Part shown: positions 15,334-23,744 of the stretch, one piece after another
Position numbering within the stretch: the stretch's first letter is position 1
Layout: each line of letters starts with the position of its first letter
Assembly: GCA_015487695.1 (NCBI GenBank)
Contig: WFPF01000011.1
Coordinates: 1 to 40,866, forward strand
Reading direction: 5' to 3'
Origin: Chitinophagales bacterium
Lineage (GTDB): Bacteria > Bacteroidota > Bacteroidia > Chitinophagales > S012-47
Length of the DNA stretch: 40,866 bases
Made by a program: the position numbers and the translations under genes
The notes under the pieces: model-generated
Told to the model about the DNA's origin: nothing
The model's database searches: none
Seen by the model: the letters and a program-made list of their open reading frames with translations, nothing else

Positions 15334-16208
15334 AGGCGATCGGCCACCCGTTCGAGAGTGCTGCGAATCATGTGGTCCACAGCTTTCCCCGGATCTTTGC
15401 TGAAAGCCTGCAGGGTGCGGTTGGCAATAACCGTATTTACCGAAAGACACTGATGTCCGAGCAGCTTGCCAAGGCCATAGATCGCAGAAGTTTCCATTTC
15501 GAAATTTGAGAACTTCCAGCCTGCAAACTTAAAATGCTCGAGCTTGTCAATCCAGCCGGGAAGACGCGTTTTCAGGCGAAGCTCTCTGCCCTGCGGGCCG
15601 TAAAAACCACTTGAGGTCATCGTAATTCCGGCATAATAATCCTGAAAAACACTTCTCAGCGCGTCATTTCCCCGAACGGCATAGGGCACAATTCGTATTT
15701 TCTCAAATCCGAAGTACTCATAGACCGCAGCTTCCATTCCCAGTTCCTCCTCATCGGCCTGCCTGTCATAAAACTGAAGCACATTATCCAGCCCCACACC
15801 AAAGGCTCCTACGACCATGCTGTCCACCGGGATGTCGGGTTGCAGTCCGCCTGTGGTTCCCATCCTAATTATCTTAAGAGATTGATGGGTTGATTTTTCC
15901 TCCCGTGTCTTCAGGTCAATATTAACCAGTGCATCCAACTCATTCATCACGATGTCAATATTATCCGTGCCTATGCCGGTAGAAAGCACGGTCATCCGCT
16001 TCCCTGCAAAGCTGCCGGTGTGTGTCACAAACTCACGCCTTTCCTTTTTTCTTTCGATGCGGTCGAAATATTTTGAAACCTTCGGAACACGACCCGGATC
16101 GCCTACAAAGAAAACAATGGGGGCAATTTCTTCCGGATGGAGGTTCAGGTGATAAATGCTTCCGTCTTTATTCAGGATCAGTTCGGATTCAGCGATTTTA
16201 GAAGGCAT
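15330..16208 (-). CDS. Nucleoside phosphorylase (uridine phosphorylase-like)
   Basis: A 292-residue member of the NP-I nucleoside phosphorylase family. It cleaves a nucleoside with phosphate to a free base and (deoxy)ribose-1-phosphate in the cytoplasm. Phosphate-site motifs are visible: GDPGR (36-40) and RMGTTGGLQPD (about 125-135). The nucleoside-site motif FEMETSAIYGLG lies near the C terminus. The phosphate-binding Arg and the Glu-Met-Glu pattern fit uridine phosphorylase-like enzymes best. The protein is longer than E. coli Udp (about 253) through insertions around residues 95-115 and 200-220. It converges on the symporter gene, with only 27 bp between the stop codons. A TAGGTTTG (16246-16253, minus) upstream matches the -7 consensus but lacks a proper -33. 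Confidence 0.88.
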   Translation of the reverse strand: MPSKIAESELILNKDGSIYHLNLHPEEIAPIVFFVGDPGRVPKVSKYFDRIERKKERREFVTHTGSFAGKRMTVLSTGIGTDNIDIVMNELDALVNIDLKTREEKSTHQSLKIIRMGTTGGLQPDIPVDSMVVGAFGVGLDNVLQFYDRQADEEELGMEAAVYEYFGFEKIRIVPYAVRGNDALRSVFQDYYAGITMTSSGFYGPQGRELRLKTRLPGWIDKLEHFKFAGWKFSNFEMETSAIYGLGKLLGHQCLSVNTVIANRTLQAFSKDPGKAVDHMIRSTLERVADRL

Positions 16209-16269
16209 GTTTGGAATCTTTAATTTCGTTTTCTAATTATTCATGCAAACCTAAAAAAATAAGACTGCA

Positions 16270-17127
16270 ATGGAATTAAAAAGAATCCTGGTCCCGACTG
16301 ATTTTTCAGAAACTTCGATTGCCGCCATGCGCTCGGCTGCCTATTTTGCGCACAAACTCGGTGCAAAACTTATTCTGCTTCACGTTTTTGAAACTCCGGA
16401 GTTTCATGCAAGCATCGAAGACCTGGAAACAGCCCTCGACAAAGTGGTAAAAGAGCGGGTGGAGGAAAGGCTGCAACAGCTCATTTCCGAACACAAAGAG
16501 CTGCAAGGACTTGAAGTAATCCCTGTGATCGAGGCAGGGAGGATTCATAAAGTTATCAATGCCGTGGCTGAGGCCAAAGCGTGTGATCTCATCGTGATGG
16601 GTACCCACGGATCGACCGGACTCAGCAATCCCGAGCGATACATCCTCGGTTCCAATGCCTACCGGGTGGTAAATGCCTCCAGAGTGCCTGTTCTCACCAT
16701 CAGGCGGCACAGTCCGATCCAAGAGATCAAAAACATCGTCCTTCCCATTGACCTGACCAAAGAGACCTTGCAAAAAGAGAAAGCAGCCGTGGAACTGGCA
16801 CGGCTTTTCGGTGCCACGTTGCATGTAGTCACGGTCATTGGTTTCTTCTCGGAGTACAACCCCAAAGTGGATGATCTGATCATCGAGCAGGAGAAACTCA
16901 CCGAGCGGCTGGAAAAAGAAGGAATACCCTATGTGGAAGCCCGCATTGAGTACCGCGACATTGCCGACTCCATCATCGACTATGCTGTAGACAATCTGGC
17001 TGACCTGATCCTGATAATGACGCGCCAGGAAAGTCTGGTCGAAGAATTCTTTCTTGGCTCGACCGCACGAAAAATCATAAGCAGATCGCCTGTTCCGGTG
17101 CTGAGTATTCAGCCGGTGAAAAGCTAA
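16270..17127 (+). CDS. Tandem-domain universal stress protein
   Basis: A 285-residue cytoplasmic protein made of two Usp domains. Domain 1 (about 1-145) starts ELKRILVPTDFSETSIAAMRSA and ends with VMGTHGSTGL...LGSNAYRVVNASRVPVLTI, which carries the ATP-binding glycine motif, with a somewhat long stretch between the second Gly and the GS pair. Domain 2 (about 150-285) starts IKNIVLPIDLTKE and ends LGSTARKIISRSPVPVLSI but has MTRQES where the first glycines should be, so it probably does not bind ATP. It is transcribed divergently from the phosphorylase across 61 bp and overlaps the protease gene end by 4 bp. The role is stress adaptation in a general sense. Confidence 0.92.
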   Translation: MELKRILVPTDFSETSIAAMRSAAYFAHKLGAKLILLHVFETPEFHASIEDLETALDKVVKERVEERLQQLISEHKELQGLEVIPVIEAGRIHKVINAVAEAKACDLIVMGTHGSTGLSNPERYILGSNAYRVVNASRVPVLTIRRHSPIQEIKNIVLPIDLTKETLQKEKAAVELARLFGATLHVVTVIGFFSEYNPKVDDLIIEQEKLTERLEKEGIPYVEARIEYRDIADSIIDYAVDNLADLILIMTRQESLVEEFFLGSTARKIISRSPVPVLSIQPVKS

Positions 17128-18932
17128 TAAGCAAGCCGGATAAATTTACGGACCAAAACTTCCTCATTTTCCGTCCCCGGATGGATGATAAGGCGAATGA
17201 TATACACTCCGCTGACCGGGAAGTATCTTGCCGGAATACTGACTACGGCATCTTCAATGTGCTCTCTGTAAAACACAAGCCGGCCATTGAGGTCGTACAC
17301 CTGCACACGGGCATTGGGATCCACGGCATTGATATAGAGGAGCAGTCCGCCACTTCCGGATTGCATCTCCATCGTTCCATTAATGGATGTTTCTGTTCCG
17401 GAAAGCAAGCCTCTTGACAATAGACGGCCAAATATCAATGACTGCCACTCACTGCCGTAGAGCTGTTCAGCAGTTATCAGCAGGAGGCCGGCCGCATTCT
17501 CATAACCGAGATTCCGGCTAAAGCTAAACATCCACTCCATCACCAGGCGATCACAGGTTTCACGGCCCATGCCATTGTATATTTCCATTAAAACGGCAGA
17601 CCAAATCTCTCCGGAAGCATAAATGTCGCTCGTATCAAAGTCTTCGGGATAATGTTTTTTGGTATTGGCGAGCCGGCCGGGCCAGAACTCGTTGTGGCCG
17701 TCCCACTTAAAAACATCCCACCAGCGATAGTCAGAGTACTGGCGGCTGTACGACACCGCCCAGTAATCGCAAACGCCCTCGTCAAGAGGCACGCGCTCTT
17801 CGCCTGTATTGCTATTGGGAGCCGCCCAGTGTGACAGTGCGTGGCCATATTCGTGTACCACTACTTCTCCGTCTTCGGCATCATCCACGTTTCCAAGGCC
17901 GAAGACAATCTGAGGCGGTTGCGAAGGAGAGAAGAAGGAATTGTCATCAGGGCCGCCCCGGCCATCCACTTCCAACTGAAAATCAGTCGCTTTGCCGAAG
18001 CCCAGCGATTTTATGTATTCGTTAAACAAGACAATGTGTGCATAAGCGTGCACCATCTCGAAAGGAGCCTGCCCGCGGGTAAATCGGTAGTCGTCAGCCG
18101 GCAGTGCCGGGGGCAACTGCGAATCGCCTTCAATGTCACGCGCTTTGACATAAGCTTGTTCGAGCCGGAAGGTATTGTTCTGATAAATAGCCGCTATTCT
18201 CTGCTCACTCAGTTGCTGATTGATAAAAGGATTGTCCTGGTCATTGAAATCTCTGAATTGCCCGCCATATTCTTTTTCGGCAACGGTAAGGGGATCGGGC
18301 AGAAAAAGCCGGACACGCACACTCGTATCAGGCCCGAAATGCCTTGATAGCTCCCGGTCGATAAGTATTTCGCCATCCAGTGCAAGCAAGAGCTCGCGGT
18401 ATGAACTCTCACCGCGCACATAAAAATGCAGGGCCGGAATAAGCCTTTTATTCCGCGGATCGGCAATGAGCATTTCACCGCCTCTCCGGCAATTGTCCGA
18501 TTCCAAGCAATAGGGTCTCATCAGTGCTTCTGCATCACTTTCCCTGAAATCAGTTTCAAAGTCGCGCAGGGCATAGTCGCTCAGGTCAATCGTGAGATCC
18601 AGTGCGCTGCTGAGTTTCGAAAGCCCCCTTGTATTCACCTTCAGTTCTGCGTCAAAGAGCGGCCATCGATCCCAATATTGCCGGTACAGAAAATGCAAGC
18701 CCGTAAGGCTTTCACGTTCGTCCAGCAAATGCAGTTTCACAGCTTTCCCTGACTCTCCGCCCAGGCGTTTTTCATAAAATCTTCTGATAAACTCCGAGGA
18801 CTCTCCCCCTTTTGGAATCGGAGCCGCTTCCTTTTGCAATCGTGCTTCCCTCCTGTGGTAGAAGCTTTGCAAATCCTGGCTGTAGAGCGGCCGGATCAGA
18901 AAGATCAATACTGTAAGAATGAAAAGTCTCAT
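17124..18932 (-). CDS. Secreted zinc metalloprotease (gluzincin, M36-like) with T9SS sorting domain
   Basis: A 602-residue exported protein. It has a signal peptide (about 1-18, ending LYSQ), then a propeptide-like region to about 250 including an FTP/PepSY-type pattern. The zinc motif is HEYGHALSHW, with His360, Glu361 and His364. The likely third ligand is Glu385 in LDEGVCDYW, and DIYASGEIWSAVLMEIY follows as in fungalysin/thermolysin-like enzymes. The last ~80 residues (LLLYINAVDPNARVQVYDLNGRLV...VYIIRL...VRKFIRLAY) resemble a T9SS type A sorting domain, so the protein should be secreted or surface-attached. M36 is favoured over M4 because of HEYGHALS. The start overlaps the end of the yigZ gene by 4 bp. 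It converges on the Usp gene. Confidence 0.85.
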   Translation of the reverse strand: MRLFILTVLIFLIRPLYSQDLQSFYHRREARLQKEAAPIPKGGESSEFIRRFYEKRLGGESGKAVKLHLLDERESLTGLHFLYRQYWDRWPLFDAELKVNTRGLSKLSSALDLTIDLSDYALRDFETDFRESDAEALMRPYCLESDNCRRGGEMLIADPRNKRLIPALHFYVRGESSYRELLLALDGEILIDRELSRHFGPDTSVRVRLFLPDPLTVAEKEYGGQFRDFNDQDNPFINQQLSEQRIAAIYQNNTFRLEQAYVKARDIEGDSQLPPALPADDYRFTRGQAPFEMVHAYAHIVLFNEYIKSLGFGKATDFQLEVDGRGGPDDNSFFSPSQPPQIVFGLGNVDDAEDGEVVVHEYGHALSHWAAPNSNTGEERVPLDEGVCDYWAVSYSRQYSDYRWWDVFKWDGHNEFWPGRLANTKKHYPEDFDTSDIYASGEIWSAVLMEIYNGMGRETCDRLVMEWMFSFSRNLGYENAAGLLLITAEQLYGSEWQSLIFGRLLSRGLLSGTETSINGTMEMQSGSGGLLLYINAVDPNARVQVYDLNGRLVFYREHIEDAVVSIPARYFPVSGVYIIRLIIHPGTENEEVLVRKFIRLAY

Positions 18933-19540
18933 TGCAATTCTTTAACTGTGATCCGTACGCCTTTCAGGTCCTTCACTTTCTCCTTCATTTCTTCCACAAG
19001 ACGCTGGCGCATGCTAAGCCTGAAACGTACTTCATCATCCCCGTATTCTTCATTTCTCAATTGCCACGGCCCGTGCTTGACCAGTGCGAGCACCTCGTTC
19101 AGTACCGCATAGTTACAAATAAGTTCCACCTCCTCCTCTACGTAAACCTTATAAACATCCGCTTCCTCGATGGCTATGGCGGCAGCTCCGCCATAAGCCC
19201 TTACCAGACCACCCCGGCCGAGGAGCGTACCCCCGAAGTAACGAACCACTACCACCAGAATATCGCTGAGCGATGCTTTGTCAATTTGCGCCAGAATGGG
19301 CCTGCCCGCGGTTCCCGAAGGCTCACCGTCATCATTGCTGCGATATGCATTGCTTCCGGCACCCAGACGCCAGGCATAGCAGTGATGCCGGGCCTTTGCA
19401 TGCCTGCTTCGAATCTTTGCAAGGGCTTCTTCTATTTCTTTTTCATTCTTTACCGGAAATGCAAAGGCAATAAAGCGCGATCCACGGTCTTTCAAGTCGC
19501 CAACAGACGGCTTGCGAATGCTTAAATACTCATCCTGCAT
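18929..19540 (-). CDS. yigZ: YigZ/IMPACT family protein
   Basis: A 203-residue protein of the YigZ/YvyE (IMPACT) family, whose bacterial function is unclear but is linked to translation by its eukaryotic relatives. The signature is easy to see: HHCYAWRLG, then DDGEPSGTAGRPIL, then VVVVRYFGGTLLGRGGLVRAYGGAAAIAIEEA. A C-terminal DUF1949-like domain of about 70 residues follows. I use the ATG giving MQDEYLSIRKPS; a TTG two codons upstream is less likely. The start overlaps the 3' end of ribD by 11 bp and the end overlaps the protease start by 4 bp. So ribD, yigZ and the protease gene form one minus-strand transcription unit, probably by chance rather than by shared function. Confidence 0.93.
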   Translation of the reverse strand: MQDEYLSIRKPSVGDLKDRGSRFIAFAFPVKNEKEIEEALAKIRSRHAKARHHCYAWRLGAGSNAYRSNDDGEPSGTAGRPILAQIDKASLSDILVVVVRYFGGTLLGRGGLVRAYGGAAAIAIEEADVYKVYVEEEVELICNYAVLNEVLALVKHGPWQLRNEEYGDDEVRFRLSMRQRLVEEMKEKVKDLKGVRITVKELQ

Positions 19541-20573
19541 GTTCAAGTATCATAATTTCATCCTCCTCAATAAAATAATGCTCCTTCATCTTCAATCCCT
19601 GCTGCGACCAGTCCGGAGCACGCACACCGCTTCCCAAAAGCAGGGCATTGTTTCGTATGATTCGCAACTCATCGAATTGTCCGTTTTCTATAAAGTGATT
19701 CAGGGTGAAAGCACCCCCTTCAACCAGTACCGAAAGAATCTCATGCTGCGTACCCAACTTTTCCAGAACCGCGATTATTCCATCGCTAAAATTCACTTTT
19801 ACCCATTCTTTTTTATTCTTTTTCGAAGACTTTATTTCATTTAATATCAATAACTTATCATCTTCTTGCAGAAGTTTCAGATCAGACGGAGCGGAGGCGT
19901 CCCGGTTGATGAGTATGCGCAGGGGCGACTTACCGTAATAAAGCCGGTTATTGAGTTCCGGATTATCTATACGGGCGGTATTGCTTCCGATCAGTATGGC
20001 ATCTTCTTCCATTCGCCAGCGATGTACAAGGCGGTCGCTCCATGCATTGCTTATTTTGCTTCGCTCCCCTTCTCTTGCAATGAAAGCATCCATGCTTTCG
20101 GCCCATTTCAGAATAATCCGGGGTCTTTTCTTTTGATGATAAGTGTAAAACCTTCTGTTCAGGTACAGGGCTTCTTCTTTAAGCAGCCCCGAAACAAGCT
20201 CCACACCCGCTTTGCGCAGCATGGCGGCCCCGCCACCCGATACTTTTTCGTTCGGGTCCATGGCGGCAATTACTACCCGGGGAATGCCCTCCTCCACGAT
20301 GCGTTTTGAGCAGGGCGGTGTGCGTCCGTAATGGCTGCAGGGCTCCAGATTGACATAGAGGGTACTTTGCCTGATCAGATGCCGGTCTGCGGACTGCACA
20401 CTTTCAATGGCCATCACTTCCGCATGTGCTTCTCCGGCCCTGCGGTGATAGCCTTCCCCGATGATGCGCCCATCGGCCACCAGCACACTTCCAACCATTG
20501 GGTTGGGCGACACGCTTCCTGCGCCTATCTTTGCCAGTTGAAGGCAGCGTTGCATGTACAATGCGTCTTCCAT
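19530..20573 (-). CDS. ribD: Riboflavin biosynthesis deaminase/reductase RibD
   Basis: A 347-residue bifunctional enzyme. It deaminates 2,5-diamino-6-ribosylamino-4(3H)-pyrimidinone 5'-phosphate and then reduces the ribosyl side chain, two early steps from GTP to riboflavin. The deaminase domain (1 to about 145) has the zinc ligands His50 in HAE (50-52) and Cys79/Cys88 in EPCSHYGRTPPCSK, plus PNPMVGSVLV near the start. The reductase domain (about 150-347) begins RPRIILKWAESMDAFIA and ends with VLVEGGAFTLNHFI. I set the start at the ATG of MEDALYMQRC, since the family begins just before the MxxAL...A motif; the 36 codons further upstream would overlap prmC. It diverges from prmC, with 31 bp between the starts. 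Confidence 0.96.
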   Translation of the reverse strand: MEDALYMQRCLQLAKIGAGSVSPNPMVGSVLVADGRIIGEGYHRRAGEAHAEVMAIESVQSADRHLIRQSTLYVNLEPCSHYGRTPPCSKRIVEEGIPRVVIAAMDPNEKVSGGGAAMLRKAGVELVSGLLKEEALYLNRRFYTYHQKKRPRIILKWAESMDAFIAREGERSKISNAWSDRLVHRWRMEEDAILIGSNTARIDNPELNNRLYYGKSPLRILINRDASAPSDLKLLQEDDKLLILNEIKSSKKNKKEWVKVNFSDGIIAVLEKLGTQHEILSVLVEGGAFTLNHFIENGQFDELRIIRNNALLLGSGVRAPDWSQQGLKMKEHYFIEEDEIMILEHAG

Positions 20574-20604
20574 TGAATCAAAAATATCTTTTTTTACCTG
20601 GTCG

Positions 20605-21450
20605 ATGACTATCCGAGAAGCAGAATTATATTTAAAAAAGGAACTGCGGCAGATATACGATTTGCGGGAGAGCCGGGCCATTGCCCGATGGCTGATGCAC
20701 AGCCTCTGTGCCCGCGATTATTTTATGCGATACGATGAAAAGCTCAGTGCCGATGCCGGGAAAAAACTCAGGGCTGCCCTGCCCCGCCTTCTGGCCGGGG
20801 AACCCGTGCAGTATATTGCGGGTGAAGCAGAATTCTACGGACTTACATTGACAGTCACACCCGCGGTGCTGATTCCGCGGCCCGAAACGGAAGAGCTTGT
20901 AGACCAGATCAGGAAGTCCGTCCGTATTCACGACCCTGTTGTTTTCGACATTGGAACGGGTTCGGGCGCCATTGCCCTTGCCTTGAAGTCGCTGCTGCCC
21001 GCTGCCAGGGTCTATGCTAGCGATATCAGCCCCAAAGCGCTTTCACTTGCACGCAAGAACGCTTCGAAACTGGGCCTTGAAGTGAGTTTTATTGAACACG
21101 ATATCCTGAATGAACCCTGGCCGGATATTCCCGGGGTTGATGCAATTGTCAGCAATCCGCCCTACATCAGCCGGTCCGAGAGCGCATCTCTGCCGGCCGG
21201 AGTCAGGGAGTACGAGCCTCATCTCGCATTGTTTGTAAACGATGACGACCCTTTGCTTTTTTATCGCATCATCGCTCAGAAAGGCCTGAAAGCGCTACGA
21301 CCGGGTGGGCTGCTTTTCTTTGAGATTCATGAAAATCACGGCCCCCAATTGCTCAGGCTTCTTCTGGCGCTCGGATTTCAAAATGCAGAGACCTACCGTG
21401 ATCTGCAAGGAAAAGATCGCATTGTCAAAGCCTCAGCCGGTTCACGCTGA
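20605..21450 (+). CDS. prmC: Release factor glutamine methyltransferase PrmC
   Basis: A 281-residue SAM-dependent enzyme that methylates the GGQ glutamine of peptide-chain release factors RF1 and RF2. The N-terminal helical domain (1 to about 80) is followed by IPRPETEELV, the family's substrate-side motif. The SAM-binding motif I is FDIGTGSGAIAL (114-125), and the catalytic SNPPYI has Asn174-Pro-Pro-Tyr177. The length is normal for the family (about 275-285). The start at MTIREAEL is chosen over an ATG 17 codons upstream, because the upstream codons overlap ribD and do not fit the family. It is divergent from ribD. A 140-bp gap without a clear signal follows. Confidence 0.95.
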   Translation: MTIREAELYLKKELRQIYDLRESRAIARWLMHSLCARDYFMRYDEKLSADAGKKLRAALPRLLAGEPVQYIAGEAEFYGLTLTVTPAVLIPRPETEELVDQIRKSVRIHDPVVFDIGTGSGAIALALKSLLPAARVYASDISPKALSLARKNASKLGLEVSFIEHDILNEPWPDIPGVDAIVSNPPYISRSESASLPAGVREYEPHLALFVNDDDPLLFYRIIAQKGLKALRPGGLLFFEIHENHGPQLLRLLLALGFQNAETYRDLQGKDRIVKASAGSR

Positions 21451-21590
21451 TACGGCAATTGCATCCCTTTATTTATTAGCGGCCCGAATACAAGGAGCAC
21501 CTTCCCGGCTTGAATCCTGCCGTGAGAAAGGCCCCTGCCCCGATACCTTCAAGGCATTCATATGAAGAAATTGCCTAGATTGTAAAGAAA

Positions 21591-21962
21591 ATGGACAACG
21601 CAATCAACTGGTTTGAGATTCCGGCCGTCAACCTTGACAGAGCCCGGAAATTTTACGGAGAAATTCTGAAAATCGAGTTTCACCTTATCGAGGGAAAGGG
21701 CATGAGAGCTGCATTTTTCCCGGCCGACCTGGCCAACGGCAAGGTGGGAGGTGCCCTGATGGAAGGATCCGGTTTCATCCCCTCCATGGAGGGGACCACG
21801 GTCTACCTCGATACCGAAAAAAAACTGAGTGAGGTGCTCTCAAGGGTCGAAGCGGCCGGAGGGCAAATCGTATTGCCCAAAATGAGCATTGGTCAGAACG
21901 GATTTATGGCCCACATAAAAGACAGCGAAGGAAACAAGGTCGGACTTCACGAATCACTGTAA
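21591..21962 (+). CDS. VOC (glyoxalase/bleomycin resistance) superfamily protein
   Basis: A 123-residue single-domain-pair vicinal oxygen chelate protein. It begins INWFEIPAVNLDRARKFYGEIL, the classic betaalphabeta start with the LDRARxFYGEIL helix. The second half has TVYLDT...LSRVEAAGGQIVLPKMSIGQNGFMAHIKDSEGNKVGLHES, matching the family end (DSEGNxxGLH). Such proteins are metal-dependent lyases, isomerases or dioxygenases; the substrate is unknown. His123-type ligands at the end are partly present (GLHE), while the first-half ligand is uncertain, so catalytic activity is not assured. The PEMT-like gene starts 13 bp later and is probably co-transcribed. Confidence 0.9.
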   Translation: MDNAINWFEIPAVNLDRARKFYGEILKIEFHLIEGKGMRAAFFPADLANGKVGGALMEGSGFIPSMEGTTVYLDTEKKLSEVLSRVEAAGGQIVLPKMSIGQNGFMAHIKDSEGNKVGLHESL

Positions 21963-21975
21963 ATCAAAGAAAATT

Positions 21976-22656
21976 ATGAAAGCATTTAAAGATCAGATTT
22001 GGCATTTCTTCTTTCTCGTGTTGCTGCTTCTGGGCTTGTGTTACTGGATCGAAAGCGACCCCTCCCTGCTTGCCGGCCGGCTTTGGAGCATCGACAGCTC
22101 CGTTTGGCTGATCCTTGCCGTGCTCTCGCCAATCATACACCAGCTCTATGTACTTATCTGCTGGCGTGCAGAGCTTTATGGCCATGCCATCACAAAGCGA
22201 TTCGGAGAAAGAGGCTTTGAGATGTATAAAGCCGGTTTTGCCGTGCTCATACTTTCGCGCCTGCTCACCATCGTTTTGCTTGCCTTTTCCAACAAAGGCA
22301 CGCTGCCTGTCTCCGATGCGCTTTCATGGGGTCTTTCCCTCCTCCTCCTCATTCCGGTAATCTATCTTTTTTATTCGGTAGCACGTTATTTCGGCATGGA
22401 CCGGGCATTTGGCATCGATCATTTTTATCCCGAAAAAATAATGGACGAACCTTTCGTAAAAAAAGGGATTTTCAGGTACACCTCCAACGGCATGTACATC
22501 TATGGCTTTCTGCTTCTCTATATTCCCGGTTTGCTTCTGCATTCCAAAGCGGCCATTGCCGTGGCACTCTTCAATCATCTCTACATCTGGGTCCATTATT
22601 ATTTTACAGAGCGGCCGGATATGAAAGAAATTTACGGGAAAAAGAGCGCGTCCTGA
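21976..22656 (+). CDS. PEMT/ICMT-like integral membrane methyltransferase family protein
   Basis: A 226-residue protein with about six hydrophobic segments: 11-26, 42-62, 87-105, 115-133, 172-188 and 192-207. The C-terminal part KKGIFRYTSNGMYIYGFLLLYIPGLL...LFNHLYIWVHYYFTERPDMKEIYG has the layout of phospholipid/isoprenylcysteine methyltransferases: an RxxxNxMY pattern in the SAM site and a paired-acid region (TERPDM). The usual RHP/RNP is replaced by RYTSNGMY. It sits in the inner membrane and may methylate a lipid, but neither cofactor use nor substrate is shown by sequence. It is co-directional with and 13 bp after the VOC gene. It is a different, fuller-length member of the same superfamily as the gene at 3417-3812. 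Confidence 0.75.
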   Translation: MKAFKDQIWHFFFLVLLLLGLCYWIESDPSLLAGRLWSIDSSVWLILAVLSPIIHQLYVLICWRAELYGHAITKRFGERGFEMYKAGFAVLILSRLLTIVLLAFSNKGTLPVSDALSWGLSLLLLIPVIYLFYSVARYFGMDRAFGIDHFYPEKIMDEPFVKKGIFRYTSNGMYIYGFLLLYIPGLLLHSKAAIAVALFNHLYIWVHYYFTERPDMKEIYGKKSAS

Positions 22657-22785
22657 GAAAGCACGGAAAGGATGGCCGCTTTTCACTCTGTGAATTAAAA
22701 GGATCACTCCCGAAGTGCCCGCTGGAATAGCATCAATGTATTAAGTACGACAGTAAAAGCCGGTAAAATTCCATAAGCTTGCCTT

Positions 22786-23688
22786 ATGAGACATTTTCTT
22801 CCTGCCATTCTGCTACTTGCTTTGGCTCCATCGCTTTGGGGACAGGGTTGCAGCGATGCCGGTGTTTGTTCGGCCGGCAGTATTCACAGCGCTCAGGTCG
22901 ATTCCTTTGTATTCTCGGCAGAAAGCGGAGAGCGAGTGGGATTGGGAGAAGCCTATACCGTGATCAGCAATTCTACCCTGCGACTGCGCATGATGATAAG
23001 GCAAAAAAGCGTCTTTTCCCTGCAAACAAATTATATGATTGCCAGTGGTACGCTAGGCCGAAGTTCCGGTCCGGGCGACCTGCTTCTGGTTTACTCCGGA
23101 ATATTAAAAACGGGGGAAGACTTTCGCATTCTGGGCAACCTGGGCGCCAAACTGCCCTTCGGACAAAGCAATCTTCGCAATTCCGAGGGCCTGCCCCTGC
23201 CGATGCCCTATCAGCCCGGACTGGGCAGCTTTGACATGCTGGCCGGTATAAGCATTTATCTGAATCATTGGCGGTTTTCGGCCGGGTACCAGCATGTACT
23301 CAGTCAAAACAATAATGAGTTTCTCCTTTCTGTCTGGGCCGGCCGGCCCGAAGCCGCTGCCTATGATGAATCCAATCAGCTTTGGCGCGGGGATGATCTC
23401 GTTCTGCGTGCCGAACGCATATTCACCCGTGACGGACGTGTGCTCAGTCTGAGCCTCCTTCCTGTCATTCGTGTAGAAAAAGACCGCTTCCGGAAAAATG
23501 AGCAATGGGTGGAAATAGACGGCTCCCGGGGGCTTACCGTCAATGTAAATCTCGATTGGAGCAAAAGCCTGGGAGAGCACTTCCGTATTCACGGCAATCT
23601 GGCAGCTCCGATCTGGTGGCGAAGGGTGCGGGCTGACGGGCTCACACGTTTCTTTGTGATTTACACCGGAGTGAGCTACAACATATGA
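22786..23688 (+). CDS. Probable outer-membrane beta-barrel protein, function unknown
   Basis: A 300-residue exported protein. It has a signal peptide (about 1-20, ALAPSLWGQ) followed by GCSDAGVCSAG, a short Cys-containing N-terminal motif. The rest alternates polar and hydrophobic residues in many short strands (SLQTNYMIASG, LLLVYSGIL, ILGNLGAKLPFG, FSAGYQHVL, FLLSVWAG). It ends with FFVIYTGVSYNI, an aromatic, hydrophobic C terminus typical of outer-membrane barrels. No transporter family can be named with certainty. The gene lies just upstream of a PepSY membrane protein in the same direction, and the pair could deal with metal or iron reduction at the envelope, but that is only inference. 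Confidence 0.75.
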   Translation: MRHFLPAILLLALAPSLWGQGCSDAGVCSAGSIHSAQVDSFVFSAESGERVGLGEAYTVISNSTLRLRMMIRQKSVFSLQTNYMIASGTLGRSSGPGDLLLVYSGILKTGEDFRILGNLGAKLPFGQSNLRNSEGLPLPMPYQPGLGSFDMLAGISIYLNHWRFSAGYQHVLSQNNNEFLLSVWAGRPEAAAYDESNQLWRGDDLVLRAERIFTRDGRVLSLSLLPVIRVEKDRFRKNEQWVEIDGSRGLTVNVNLDWSKSLGEHFRIHGNLAAPIWWRRVRADGLTRFFVIYTGVSYNI

Positions 23689-23744
23689 ACTTTTAATCGT
23701 ACAGCAAAGAAGCCGAAACCCAGCCTTTCTTATTTTTGAAGGCT

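Noticed and set aside
16246-16253. TAGGTTTG (minus) ahead of the nucleoside phosphorylase gene as a promoter
   Set aside because: The -7 match is exact, but the nearest TTG upstream is only 14 nt away, outside the 19-21 nt norm; noted in the gene entry only.
23731-23738. TATTTTTG ahead of the PepSY gene as a promoter
   Set aside because: It matches the -7 consensus but there is no TTTG at -33 and it would give a leaderless mRNA.
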